The notes under the pieces: generated by a model
What the model was told of the DNA's origin: nothing
What the model saw: the letters and a program-made list of their open reading frames with translations, nothing else
Database searches by the model: none
Program-made: the position numbers and the translations under genes
DNA from: Cordia subcordata
Taxonomy: Eukaryota; Streptophyta; Magnoliopsida; Boraginales; Cordiaceae
DNA length: 64,000 nucleotides
Assembly: GCA_028554755.1 (NCBI GenBank)
Contig: JAPTOF010000004.1
Location: forward strand, 3,272,501-3,336,500
Reading direction: 5' to 3'
Part shown: in pieces, positions 36,104 to 49,906 of the stretch
How positions within the stretch are numbered: the first letter of the stretch is position 1
Layout of the letters: the number at the start of each line of letters is the position of its first letter

Positions 36104-36751
36104 CTGAATAACGCACATCTTATTATTATTATTTTTACTCCAAAATTTTAATTGATCATTTTAACTATAAATAAATGTATTCATAACGGTTGAATTCATA
36201 TCATGTTCTTGTGAAAATGTCTTAAATATTTGCATGCCAATGCGAGTTTCACGCTGAAGTTTATTGCATCAGTCATCATTATACTTCGCAGCCATGACAA
36301 ATTTGAGTAATTCGTCAATTTTAATCACTTAATCATGTCAAATCCCACAAAAATGAGTACTCAAAAGTCGAAACCTTATCAATTTCTCTATACTTGAGAA
36401 AGTATTAATTGCGAAGGCGTGCATGAATAGTAAAAAATATTAAACCACAAATTTTAAACCTTATCAATTTAATTGTATGTTCCTCATTTTAAGTACAATA
36501 AGTTCGAACAAAAATTTTTAATTATAATAATTATAGTTGTTGTATTATCGGTCTTTAACCTTTTTTAAATTGAAAAGAATAAACTAATTAAACAACACGG
36601 TTACTATTTCATGATGGAAAATTCATATAACTTTTGTTTTTCTTGACACAACAACTATCTAAGTAGATTGGTCAAAGGAAGTTGTCAAATATCACTTTAT
36701 TTTTAACACCTATTTATAATTTTCTCTATGTAGGCCCATATGGCATGCTAA

Positions 36752-36755
<4 letters not shown>

Positions 36756-36789
<34 letters not shown>
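36756..36789. repeat. (TA)n microsatellite
   Basis: Uninterrupted TA run of about 34 bases. Confidence 0.95.
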
Positions 36790-36793
<4 letters not shown>

Positions 36794-37288
36794 TTTAATA
36801 TGTCAATGAAGCACAGAAACTAAAGATAATAAATAGATAATAAAAATAGAATAATATCTAATTTTCTCTTGGTCTATTTCACTCAATAGCAACGTGACAT
36901 AAATATCAGTAATTATTGGTATATTTACTCTCAACCTAGGTTTGTAAATCTTTTCGTCTCAATTTGGTTTCTTTGGGCTAAATATGACTGTGTGCTTGAT
37001 TCCAGCACTCATTAGACAAAATTTTCACACTGAAAATTAAGGGTAAAATATATGTTATAACTTTGATATGATTTGTTTAATTAATTAATTATTTTTATGT
37101 TTCGAAATTGACCATATTACTCCCTGATTTTCAAAAATGTCACTTTTTCGTTATTATTTTAACATTGCTGACTAAAATATTGAAAAGTCAAACTTATCCT
37201 TAATTAACATTAATCTATCATTGCATAGTGAACAGGGACATTTTTGGAATATAGCACATTATAAAATTTAATACTCACTATATACAAT

Positions 37289-37313
37289 TATATATATATA
37301 TATATATATATAT
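37289..37313. repeat. (TA)n microsatellite
   Basis: Uninterrupted TA run of about 25 bases. Confidence 0.95.
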
Positions 37314-38121
37314 GCATAATGGACTCTCCGCTTATTTAGATGAAAACATTAGGGCAAAGGAATACGTGCCACATTTCCAAAAGTGCAAGGTGGTAGCATT
37401 ATAAGTTTTAGTAAATCAAGTAATTAACTAATTAAACAAATCAAGAGGAATGACAAATATTATTTTATCCCTAAAAAAAACAAGGCTCGTTTTCACCATT
37501 TTATTGAGAAAATTATGAGATCGTAATTCATCTAGATTTCACGGAACATGTACATTATGTTTATGTTGCCATTGAAGCTCTACAAACTAATATTTCAAAC
37601 TTTATCAACTCTTTTAAGCTAACAAATCTGAAAATTCTAGAAAATAAATACTCAAAATCAAGCCAAAATTCTCTAACTTCGATGAGGTAAATTTAAGTAA
37701 TTGGGTGGCATCGACATGAAGTAATAAAAGTTGTTAATTAATATAGCACTTGACATAGTTATTCGATTGCAAATCGTTTATCTGCTTCTGTTTTGATACA
37801 ACAACTGATAAAATCAATTGATCAGAAACTCCATTCAATATTAATACGGCATCAATCTCGATAGTTAATTGGATATATTTCTCCTTCTAGAAATGTCAAC
37901 CTTTTCGTTTCAATTTGGTTCTTTTCAACTGAATACATTAGTGTTTGTTGAACTAAAGTAATATTCATTTGTAAAACACATCAAATCTTTAATTTGGTCA
38001 TCTTTGGAGTTCGATTGAAGACTTCCTTTATTGTTGAGAACTGACACTATCTCTTATAAATATAATTCTGATCACACATTTTTAATATATTATTCATAGT
38101 GTCAATTTGGTGATAGATTAA

Positions 38122-38594
38122 GAGGGTGTTTGGTTTGGCTTTTTTTTCTGGTCAAACTTGTTTAAAGCCTAATTTAAGTTAATAAAAGTGTTTATTTTAA
38201 TTAAAAATGTACTTTTTTTAAGTGGCTTTAAGTAGAAAATAAAAAGCTCCCCAGCCCCAGTTTTTACTTTTTATGGCTTTAAGCACTTTGAAAAAAAAAC
38301 AAGTTTGACCAAATCATTTACTATCTTATCCTTACCTTTTTATTTTTATTACTAAAATATCTTTACTCTTTTATCTTATACTTACCTTTTTAAATTTTAT
38401 TTTAATATCCTTAATAGTTATTTTAACTATATAACTTACTTTTCAACCTACTTTAATCAAATATGTAAATACTTATTGTGAAAACTACAACTTTTATTTA
38501 AACACGTAACTACTTAAAGTTGACATTAAAAAAAAGTCATTTGAAGCCATAAGTATTTTAAGTAACTTTTTTATAAGCCAATCCAAACACTCTC
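38122..38594. mobile_element. Tourist-like MITE, family B copy 2
   Basis: 473 bp, ends GAGGGTGTTTGG and CCAAACACTCTC, flanked by TAA on both sides (38119-38121, 38595-38597). Interior is related to 11617-12075 in the opposite orientation (shared TTTGGTCAAACTTG-type segments, AAGCCATAAAAAG-like ends). Confidence 0.75.
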
Positions 38595-39538
38595 TAAATT
38601 GTTAGAGTAATTCAAATAGATTCTCGCTTCCGTTTAATAACTGGACTTGTAATCTCCCTCTAGAATTACTTTTTACTTGTATGAAAGGTTTTGAATTCTT
38701 AAAACATTAATTAATCCTGTACGTCTATAAAATCTGTTTGACATCTTATAAGTTTGCGACTCATATTGTTATTTCATATTATCCATATTTTATGTTTATA
38801 TTATTAATAAATACCATCATTCTTGATAATTATATATTTGTTACCACTAATTTTTAGATTTATCAGCTTTCTATTAATTAACCATATCAAATTTGGCCAA
38901 TTTATCTAATTTTGACCTGACTGTAAGTAATCTAATGACTCTCAACTATGGTTATATATGTGGGGCATTCATTTTCAATTTATAATAATTTAAATTCAAG
39001 ACTACTGTAATAATATGTTTTAGACTAACTAATTAGTCTTAATATATTAACAAGTTAATAATTAGACTCAAATCATTACGTATAAGAATCTCCTTGTGAT
39101 AAAGTTTTCTTATACATTGGATTATTATACGCGGCTATGTTACATAAACACACTTCACATACATAGTTGCACAAATGCGCCAAAAAAAAAAAGAAAAAGA
39201 TTAAAATACTACTTCATCAACAATTCAAATATGACGAAAAAGAAAAAAAATGTATTTTTTGATATATATTCATAGACACACGTGAATATTGCAGAAAAAC
39301 TAGTCTATAGAACACCAGTTTGGCCAACAATGCAGAACAAGAAGAAAAAGTAATCCTGTTTCTTCAACTAAAACCTTCTGTTGTATCAGTTTTTTTTTTT
39401 TTTTTTTTGTGGATTAGTTTATTACCCACATGCCTAATACACGCATAACACGTGCTAATTAAAAATTAGAGTTTATCTTAGAGGATCGATTCCATGATTG
39501 TATGCATGAATATGAATTTACATGATGCATACGTTTGA

Positions 39539-39541
<3 letters not shown>

Positions 39542-39600
<59 letters not shown>
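39542..39600. repeat. Long (TA)n microsatellite
   Basis: An uninterrupted AT dinucleotide run of 59 bases, the longest in the window. Confidence 0.98.
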
Positions 39601-39603
<3 letters not shown>

Positions 39604-39834
39604 CTTGAGAGCTACACCTGTTTTCTTCTTTTGAGGCATCTTGATGTTAGTAAGGGCTTCTTTTGGGGGCTTCTCTGAGTGATTCCTTTAAAGCCTTTTT
39701 GGTCTTAAAAAAGTTTTTTTTTTTTAAATTGTCTTTTTAGAATTTAAAACATTTGACTTATTAAAAATAAAGGTTAAATCTATTTTTCTTCAAGTCTCAA
39801 TTCCATCTAGACGAACATATTTGGTGGTCCAAGA

Positions 39835-40034
39835 GGCCTGTTTATATTAGTTTTTTTCAAAAGTGTTTTTTTAAATAGTTTTTTTTTTAGAAGTTGAAAA
39901 TTCTGATTTCTAAACAAAATTATATTTGAATTTTTTTTTCAGAGTTGCAGGTTTTTTGGAAGCCAAATCAAATTTAATGTAACTTTTTTAAGGAAAAAAA
40001 TTTTTTTTTAAAAAAAATCAATCCAAACAGGCCC
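39835..40034. mobile_element. AT-rich Tourist-like MITE, family C copy 2
   Basis: Left end GGCCTGTTTATATTAG and right end, inverted, AATCCAAACAGGCCC, with T runs and A runs between. Same termini and composition as 15712-15934. Confidence 0.55.
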
Positions 40035-42739
40035 TAAAACTCTAGACTCATACTGTTAAGTGGGTCGTAGACAACTTAAATTGGCTTAATTTGACCTCTT
40101 TCTGTGATACGGCTTCACCTATTCGCAAGCATAATTTGGGCTCGGCCTCTCCTCATGGAGAATTTTATTCAGCCCCATCTTGGGACAAGTCCGAATATTC
40201 TAGACTACCACATATGTGGGCCCTCTTTCTCATAAACTGGGCCGTAGAAAACATCCTTGCATCTGTGAACAAATATACAAACGAATTTTAGTCAAAAAAG
40301 ACGATCAAACTATTTTTTTTTTCCTTTTTACGTTGTAGCACCAAAATATCGTAATCAATAATCGAGTAACAAAATAAAGAGAAAGAAAATCAACTAGTGA
40401 AATCGATGATCGTTTTAAAATTTTTTATTTTTAGTTTCACGACCTATAATGCACTATTATTATTAGCACATTAATAATACGGAGCAATATGCTTTGCCTC
40501 GCACTAAAGGAAGGAGATTTGTCGTTAAACAAATATTAACAAATTCCCTTTTCTCATTATATCCATTTTTCTCCATTTTATTCAAAAGAAATCTAATGCG
40601 CTCTATCTTTTTTTTTTTTTTTTTTAATTTAAAACTAGTTAAAGTTCAATAATACAATACTCATATATATTGTTTATTAGTCTCGAAACTTTTCGTACTT
40701 AATACGAATAGCATATAACAAAGCCCTGTGATTCAGTCATTGCCAGGGCCATAAGTCATAGACTCATAAATGTCAAACGTATAGTTGAGAAACAGTCGAA
40801 ACGTAGATGTTAGCAGCTTAACAATTCTCTTACCAGCCCACCAACAGAATTAATACCTCTGTTACACGAATTAATTTCTAGACGTTAGTAGTTGTTTCTC
40901 ATATTCTTAAATTATTTTTTTTTGTGTTACCTGAGTTATTTTACTAAAACAAGAAATAAACATACACATAGATATTATTAAAAAAAGAAAAAAAAAACAA
41001 GGATGATGTTTAACACCTTTTGTTTTTATTTTTAGTTTTAAATGGGCCTCTCTATAAGCCTTTTGCTAATAATTGGAGCGGTTAAAATTACTAATTAAGA
41101 TGATATTAGTTTAGATGTGACAAATTTAATTTAGTAGGTAAATGTACTTATTCAAATTAACAAGTCAATTGTATCAGTATTAGATCTTTAACATTTATAT
41201 ATTATATGCAAGAGATTGCATACCTTTTTTTATCAGTAGCACATGAGTTATTCTCAAATTTACATAAAAGACATGTGGCACCATTTGACTACAGAGACAC
41301 AGAAATCCACACAAGCTTTGTCTGTTTCAACAAAAGACTCTTTCAATTTTGTTGTCAAGTAACCTTAATAATAACTCATAGTACTTATTATTGTTTTCTT
41401 TTTTTCTTTTTTTTTTAAGTGTGTAATAAATATAACTCATAGTATTAGTACAAATGGCATGAATGGCATCACATGTGTCAGGAACATGGCCTTAGAAAGA
41501 AGTTTCTAAATTGCAAAACAGGCCCCACAAAGAATTTTTCATTCCACAAATCCCACAGCTGATTTATTTTATCACACTGAATTCAATTTTTTTATCCAAT
41601 GTTATTTATTTTTTCTTTTAGTAAAACAAAAGCATAACAAAGAACCAAATCTTCTCTCTCACGATTCAATTCAAAGGTCCAGCCTTTTTTTTTTAAATTT
41701 CGCCTCACGAAAACAAGCCCAATAATTGAAAAAAAGAAAAGAAAGTAAAAGAAGAAAAAGGAAAGCAAAAGAAAAGATTTTGTTTTAAGAACGATTCTGT
41801 TTTGTTTGCTTGACTGTTGATCATAAAGAATTCGATCTCAAGATGGAATCTTGACTGTTGATTAAAAGATGGGAATTGCTTGTAATGCGTCGAGGTGTTC
41901 GAATTTTGGGTCCCTTTATTCTTCCTACAGTCAAAGGTAGCAAAATTTTTCTTTTTTTTTTTTTTTTTCTCTTTAACTTTTCTTATTTTATTTGTTGCTT
42001 TTTGTGTTGATTTGGGTTGTTTTATTTACTTAGTTTTGGGGTTTGTGATAGTAATTTGATGAAATCTTGGGTTTAGATTGGTGAATTTTATGTATCTTTG
42101 GTTCCTTTAACTGGAATTTTTTGGGTTTTGGCTTGGAATATATTATGATATAGTGAAGTGGCGCTATCGCCGGAAGTCACCATAAATGGATTTTTGGTGC
42201 TTTTTATTGGAAGTTTGTTGAATTTTGGCTTGTGAATATGTTTGATGATCAGTGTGATATTTCTTCAGTTCTGAGAAGGTTTAAGCTAAAAAAGATGGGT
42301 TTTTTAATGTCAAATTTTTTATGTTGTAGTATTTAATTAATGATTTAATCTTTTGGGTTTAACGCTCTTGCTACATTTTTGACCTTCTGTCAATGGTGCT
42401 AATGGTTTCAGTGAAAATGGTGCTTGATATTTTCTCCTGTATCTGTCACAGTTTTCCACCAGTGTTTAAGCAAAAGTCTTTATAGGAAAGTTATTCTGTT
42501 GACTTTTTCTTTTTCCTTTTTCTTTTTTTGGGTTGAATTCATAAACATTTAGCTCTGAACTCAACTGTTGTCCTTTAACATTTAGCACTTCATCATCCCT
42601 GCATCATGATTATCTTATCGATTAAGGGATATTTCTGATAGAAGTGGTTTTTAGTTGAAATGGTGGAAATTAATGTGTTTGCTTGTTGATTGTGGTGTTG
42701 TTGATTGTTGAAGAAGGGTCAAAAGTGGGGTGAAAGAAT
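40035..42739. other. Intergenic DNA and 5' region of NPGR2
   Basis: No gene supported at 40035-41800. The stretch from about 41870 looks like a transcribed leader: a small frame starting ATGGGAATTGC near 41870 ends at a donor-like AAAG|GTAGCA (41936|41937), and T-rich intron-like sequence follows up to about 42700. A leader intron is common in this kind of gene but is inference here. Confidence 0.4.
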
Positions 42740-45700
42740 ATGAGGAATGAGAATTGGGTGCAAAAGAGGAGGAGGGCTGGGATTCGTGTCAAGTTTCGGA
42801 AGATAATGAATTGTCTTTGCTCAGGGGAGCAGTTGAGAGCTGGTGAAATGGTCTCTTCTTCTGAATCCCTTGCAACCAAGGATTACACAGCAAGTGTACA
42901 TTCGTCTCAAGCGGGAGAAGTTGAGCCGAAGGCTGATACTGGCAACATCGAGGAAGCTGAGTCAACTCTTCGTGAGAGTGGTTCTCTAAATTATGAGGTA
43001 GGTTGCTTCAGCACTTGTACTTTGTATGTAAAATATCATTTTATATGAGAGATGCCTTTTTCCCTTTCACTTCTAGATTCACTTTGTCTCTTACATTGTA
43101 TGTTATTTATGTATATCTGGTTGTCCTGTTGGCCTTATTTAACATTAATAAACTCTATGTTGCCTATCCCTGTACTGTGACAGTGAGAGATTCGACTACA
43201 TGCTGCAACAGTGACTAACATAAGATCATTTCAGGAGGCAAGAGCATTGCTAGGAAGATATGAATATCAAAAAGGAAATATCGAAGCTGCTCTTCATGTG
43301 TTCGAAGGGATAGATATTTCTGCAATAACTCCAAAGATAAAAATTGCGCTGGCTATAAGAGGAGAACCTCGTAAGAGACGTTCACAAAATTATGCTACAC
43401 CTCCTATGTCCATACATGCTGTCAGTTTGCTCCTTGAAGCAATCTTTCTAAAAGCAAAATCGTTACAGGCCCTTGGGAGGTATAAAGGTAACTTACAGAG
43501 CTAATTGCTAAATATTTTTCTCCTTTTCTGCAAGTAAAGATCCCATATACTGCCATTTCCTCTCTTGATCACTGTTGTAATTTGTTAATTTCTTGTATGT
43601 ATGTAATTATGCGTAACGTGGCAAACTTTTCATTGTTTACATTTCTGCAACTGAATTAAAGATTATATATATATATATATATATATATACAAATCTTCAA
43701 ATCTTTAATGATTCTCAGAATTATGGAGCTGTTTCCTATGGTTTTGAATTACTTCTCTTTTATGCATAATCACTTTCAGCCCTCTTTGTTACTTGCACTT
43801 GTTTGTCTGCTTTAAACATTATCAGTTTTATGAAGTTGTCGCTCTGGAAGCATTTTATGACATTCGCTTGAACTGAATCTCCTTCATGATCATGGTCGCT
43901 CATCATCTAAAACCGGAAAGACAATAAGGAATCCAGTGATCTCTGATGTGTTTTCTCAGTTCGTGTTGCGGTCTATCCACTAGAGGCACACCAGGGAGAA
44001 TTTCTATGAGATTGAACTATTTTCTGATTTAGGGCACTGGACCTTGATGTTAACTAAGCTTGCAGTAGATGAAGAACTTGTTTGCATGTGTCAATATATC
44101 TTGTGGTTATGTGACTGGTTTATCTATTTTGGATGTATAAGAATGTAAGGATCTCTTCCAACATGACAAAATTGCATATGTTCAATTACTACTCTGTCAC
44201 GTAGTAAAGTGGAAGTAAGATACATGTGTTTGTTTATACGCAAATGTCAATGATGACAATAAGGGATTTCCAGCTTGATGCACCACGAAAGTAGTGATTG
44301 ATCTGCTGATGCATGTCTCCGACCATTTTGCAGAAGCTGCTCAATCATGCACAGTTATTCTGGACATTGTTGAATCTTCATTACCAGCAGGCTTGCCTGA
44401 AAACTTTGGTGCTGACTGTAAATTGCAGGAGACTCTAAGCAAGGCTGTTGAGCTTCTTCCAGAATTATGGAAAACGGCTGAGTCTCCCTCTGAAGCAATT
44501 TCATCGTATCGACGTGCCCTTCTCCATCACTGGAATCTTGATGCACAAACTACTGCACGGATTCAGAAAGATTTTTCAATTTTCCTTCTGTACAGTGGAG
44601 GTGAAGTAAATCCTCCAAATCTTCGATCCCAAATGGACAGTTCATTTGTACCTAGAAGTAACATCGAAGAAGCTATTCTCCTCCTGATGATTCTACTGAA
44701 AAAAGTTTCTCTCAAGAGAATTGAGTGGGATCCTTCCATTCTGGATCACCTTACATATGCATTATCTATATCTGGTGGACTACAAGCTTTAGCAAAACAA
44801 GTAGAAGAGTTGTTTCCTGGGACTATAGATCGGAAAGAAATGTATCACATATTAGCTCTTTGCTATCATGGAGAAGGGGATAACTTGACTTCTTTGAATT
44901 TATTGAGAAAATTGTTGCATAGTTCAGAGGATCCAACTTATGTTCCAGGTTTAATGTTGGCTTCAAAGATTTCTGGTGAAAGCTCAAATGACATGGAGGA
45001 AGGGATGGGGTTTGCTCACAAAGCCATTGAACATTTGCAAGGAAGATGCAATAAGTTGGTTGCTGTTGCTAACTGTATGCTTGGTGTCTCACTCTCAGCA
45101 CAGGCCAGATCAATTGTGTCAGAATCTGAGAGGATGAGATTGCAAGCTGAGGCACTTCAATCCCTGGAACTTGCTGGGAGGATAACGACAATGAATGATG
45201 CCAATATTGTTTACCATCTTTGTTTAGAAAATGCAGAGCAGAGGAAATTGGATCCTGCACTTTACTATGCAAAGCGCTTACTAAAATTGGAAGCTGGGTC
45301 TAATGGTAGAGGGTGGTTGTTGTTGAGTCGAATATTATCAGCCCAGCAACGGTTTTCTGAAGCTGAAAACATAATGAATGCGGCTTTAGATCAGACTGGG
45401 AAGTGGGATCAGGGAGGACTGCTGCGAACCAAAGCCAAACTTCAAATTGCACAGTGTCAAATAAAGAACGCCATAGGGACATACTCTCAACTACTTGCTA
45501 TTCTTCAGGTTCAAAGAAAAAGCATCACGTTCAGAAAAAAGCTGGGGGTATGTAACTTGTTCAATTAATAACTAAAGTAAAATGTTCTTTTCATGAATAT
45601 CCAATATTCTCTCCGTTAATGATGACAAATAAAAATTATATGTGCGAATTGGTTGCTCTAGAACTGTAATGACCCGACATACTTAGATTTGTAGTAGCTT

Positions 45701-47700
45701 GGACTTGCATTTATGTATCTGCAAAACTAACTGATAGTGTTCTAGTTCCGTATTATGGCTCAATTAAAGATGGATGGAGTCAGTACTTGCATGGTTGGCT
45801 TAGCCTGGTGATAAGTACTTGGAATGTCAATGTTTCATAGGTAGTGAAGAGAGAAAGTTATTAGCAAAACAAAATGGTCAAGCAAGCTCTTAAAGGAAAA
45901 GAATAAAGGAAAAGGAAAATGAACTTAATGAAACATCTTCTTTGTGCATATGGATAAAGAAATTAATGATTATCTTGGTGTGCTTGTAGAAAGAATTGAA
46001 AGGGGATGTTTTGTCGGAAGAAAATGTTTAGCAGGACTCTTATGCTTTGCAATAGAGTTCCAACTTTTAGAACCTTTTGAAGTAGATTCTGGTTTGCTTT
46101 TTGTGCAGTATTTATGACATCCCTGCAGCTTCTACTGTTTATTCTTTTTCAAAAGCTAGTGTCCTGTCTCCAATGTCACTTTTTACTTCTTTGCCCCAAC
46201 CCCAGCACTGCAATCCTCATCTTTTTTGTGATATGGCAGCGTGGTGGTGATCAGAATCGGAGATTGGAGTTGGAAACCTGGAATGATCTAGCTTCCATCT
46301 ATATAAAATTGTCGAGGTGGAGGGATGCTGAGATATGCCTTTCCAGATCTGAAGCCATCAATCGCTATTCTGCCAATAGATGGCACCTTGCTGGTACTTT
46401 CATTATACACATATTACTCACTTCTTTTCTTTTGTCTCCGGTTCTACAATTCCTTACACTTAGGTTGCTAACAGAAAATCCAGCAAAAGTGAACACAGTA
46501 AATAGATTTTTCAGTTGTGTGTAAATGCTTGAACAAGAAAATCTGTTCTATGTAAATGCAAGACCAACTAAAACTAGGGAGAGACCAATATGGTATACTT
46601 GAGTAGTTATACTGCGTTCAGTTTTCTATTCCTGATGGAAGAAAAAATAGTAAAATGCTTATTGTGTTCTCAGGGAATGAATTTCCTTTAGTCTCTGGCT
46701 TGTCTGCTGAAATGAATGGAAGTGGTCTACGGGATTGTTGCCCTGGAAACAATTGCGTTGAATATCATCTTTTATCCTTGTCTCATAGTTGGGTCTTCCA
46801 CTTATTTTTTCCCAAGCTCTAGGGAGTCAATTACCCTGTCAGTTTGAGCATACCTTTGATATCTCATTTTAATGGAAATGTAAGAAAGCGGAATTCTAAG
46901 TTGATCATGGTCTGAGTGCACAAGAGATGCACACTAAAGATTATTTTCTTACTTTAGCTTTTAATTTTTTTCCCACAGACCTTGTCTTTTGTGTTTCTGA
47001 AATATCACATCCATCGGACTCTATAGTGCAAACCCTCGTGCTCAAATGAGTATAACCCATCTAACTCTTGCCCCTGAAAAATAAGAAAGCAGATAGTTCT
47101 TCTCTTCCTTTTGTTATCCGAAAAGCACTGAATCTGCTTCTCAAAATTTCCCCCTTGAGATTCTGCTATCATGTTACTGCATCCTTATTTACTGACGTGG
47201 AATCTTGGTGTTTATTGTTGGCTCGATTAAAGTGGTCAGACGGGTCTAATTCCCTCATGTTTGTCTCAGGTCAACAATTCCCTGGTTAATCCTGGCCTTT
47301 TCTGCACCCTGCATACTCTATTACATTACGTGACTACCTGTAGCAGATGGAGTAATGGATTATAATTTGAATGCTATTTGCAGGTGTGCTTCATGAAGCA
47401 AAGGGCCAGTGTAAAGAGGCACTGAAAGCTTATATGCACGCATTGGATATTGATCCTACCCATGTTCCAAGCCTGGTTGCCGTGGCAGTAGTTCTCAGGC
47501 TGATCGGTTGCCAGTCTCCTTCAATTGTTAGAAGTTTTCTGACAGAGGCACTGCGGGTTGACAGAATGAATGCTTCTGCTTGGTACAGTCTCGGCCTCCT
47601 GTACAAAGATGAAGGTGCTGCATCAGCACAAGAAGCTGCTGAATGCTTCGAGGCTGCAGCATTTCTTGAAGAAACTCAGCCGGTTGAGCCCTTCAGATAA
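42740..47700 (+). CDS. NPGR2: NPGR2: no-pollen-germination-related TPR protein
   Basis: Calmodulin-binding TPR protein of the NPG1/NPGR family. In Arabidopsis these are subunits that, with HYCCIN-containing and EFOP proteins, hold PI4-kinase alpha1 at the plasma membrane. Exons: 42740-42997, 43235-43487, 44334-45547, 46240-46393, 47384-47700; 731 aa, near the family norm. The start MRNENWVQKRRR followed by IMNCLCSGEQ fits NPGR2 N-termini. Landmarks: NIEEAESTLRE, NYEEARALLGRYEYQKGN (first TPR), ALHVFEGIDI, LLLEAIFLKAKSLQALGRYK, LSYALS-like central repeats, LETWNDLASIYIKLSRWRDA, ALKAYMHALDIDPTHVPSL and the terminal EETQPVEPFR. Exon 3 is long (1214 nt) and ends at GGG|GTATGT; an alternative donor CTTCAG|GTTCAA lies just upstream. 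No signal peptide or membrane segment. Confidence 0.93.
43664..43689. repeat. (TA)n microsatellite in NPGR2 intron 2
   Basis: TA run of about 25 bases inside the intron between 43487 and 44334. Confidence 0.95.
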
Positions 47701-49906
47701 CCAGCCATTTCTTGATTATATTTCCTGAGGTAATCTCAGTACAGTGCGCGTCTCCTTTCGTACATAATACACATGTAGTTGACTGTGAGCAATAAAACTA
47801 GATTTTTCACTCCTGTTTCTCTATCTTGATTTCCAAAGACTAGACTGACTTTGCCAATGAGAAGAAAATGTTTAGTTCGTTGACCAAGGGGATAAAAATG
47901 AAGAAAAGTCAGTTATGCTTCAGAGGTTGTTTGATTTCTTATATGATGCTTTCACTTTAATATGATACATGGAAGAACTGTTATGTATGTGCCACTTATT
48001 CTTCGTTTAAGCGGCCACTAAGGAACTGGCTCGCTTTTAGATGAGGGGATCAATTTACATGATTTCTCTCTTTTCGAGTCATTTACTTTCTGTAATTTCT
48101 GCATCATTTCCATTTCCAAACGATGTTTAATCCTTCTAAGGATTTGCAACATTCACATGATTTGTCCTCCTGTGTTTTGAGATGATGCAAGTTGCAATGA
48201 TATGGTGGTTTGCACAATGAAATATAGTTGAGAAGAGGTTTACATATCTTTGCATAAATTGAGATCAGAAAATTATCTAACCCAACTTGATTTATAATTT
48301 AAAAAAAAAAAATTGTACACAGGATGACACGTGACTTTAAGTTCGAGGGATTTTCTTGGAGTTTGGTTTATCTTAAATTGATATATCGTTGCAAGGAGAG
48401 ATTAATAGTGGTGAAAGAAGTGATTAATAATTTGAATATAATAAATAATTTAACAACTGCATGTAGGCTAGGAAACTAATGATAGTTAGCTTTTGTAGAA
48501 CAGGTATCCATTATGAAAAAGTGACGAACCAAATCCTCAAATATCTCCCTCGCCACCTCACGGGATTTAATTTTCTCGATTTATATTTTATTTATAAGAG
48601 ATTTTATAATAATAAACTGATAAGTTGAAATAAATGTCTGTTTATTATTATTAAATCTCCCCTGAAACTCTATGAAAGTATCCAGTCATTTAGGATGAGT
48701 ATTCAATTTGCCTCTATGATACAACAGGACATGCTTCCAAATAGAGCCATTTGTAAAGCTTGGAATGTGAATATTAGGATCTTGGCCTAATTTTGTTTTG
48801 CAGTCCTTGGGACTTCGGTAAATGTTTTTGGATTCAATACAAATTTAACTTGCTTGCTTAGCCAAAAAAAAAAAAAATACTGTGTTTAAAATGCTATGAG
48901 AAATCTTATTTCCCTACAAGCATTAACGTGCCAGAAAATCACTTCCAAAGTGCAAAAGACAAATAGATTTCTCAGCCTCTCTTTATATTGGTTTGTTATG
49001 GTACAAAGAAGTTCAACCTCTTCAGTTATCGAGTCACGGCAAAAACCTCAACCTAAAATCAACTAAATTTCACTAGGTGAAGTTGGTTATATTAATCTGA
49101 CGACATCCATTCCTATTGAAAATCGTCTCCTCTATTAACTCTATATATAACATCAAACATGTTTTTAAAAGAATAGAAAAAGCTAATCATTGTAAGTTAT
49201 TTTGGATGCTATATGATGATATCCTGCAAAATCTGCTGCCCCTCAAAGTGTCAAACTTAAAACTTCTGGAACGACGCAGCAACACATCATTAACCTGGCA
49301 GTTTGTGAGCCCAAGTGGTATTCTACATCTTCACCTTCATACTGCTCGAATGAATTTTGAGGTCCTTACAATCTCAAACGTGAATGTACTTATCTGCAAT
49401 ACCGCACAGATATTTTGATTATTAACATTAGTCACGAAAGAACAAGCATCTTTTGTATACAAGTAGAGAAGCAGGTAACATTAAATAATTTAAACACTGA
49501 ACATAAATCAAAACAAAGCAGCCCGTGTATGAATTTGCTTTACATTGATTAGTGAAGCTGGCTGCATCTGGAGAGAATGATTTGAGGTATCAGCAGAGCA
49601 GGAATCTGTCAAAGTATCAACCAGTTAAGCTCGAAGTCAATTTAGAAACTCAACTATTGTTCCATTCTTCTATTGATTCTTGAACAGAAGCTCCACTGAG
49701 AATATTGAAGCTCAATAGATATGCCTATTCTTTTCTTCTCACTAAAGCGTATTCAATCATTTTTACCAAGTGCCTATGATTGTTGTGATACATATAGTTC
49801 ATATTTTGCAACCACTTAAATTTTCCTCGATTAATTGGATGTTAGCACCAAGGAACTTTAATTCTATCTCTAAAGATAAGGAACAGAAATAAATGCCCCA
49901 CATACT
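47701..49906. other. Intergenic DNA between convergent NPGR2 and PSAT1
   Basis: Contains the NPGR2 3' UTR region and the PSAT1 3' side. A 100-codon open frame at 49116-49418 resembles nothing I know and has no supporting signals. No repeat family recognised. Confidence 0.5.

Noticed and set aside
40091..40291. Plus-strand open frame with less AT-rich composition
   Set aside because: Looks like a possible decayed element piece, but nothing identifies it and it directly follows a MITE.
49116..49418. 100-codon open frame between NPGR2 and PSAT1
   Set aside because: No recognisable protein family and no supporting signals; length is expected by chance in a 64 kb window.
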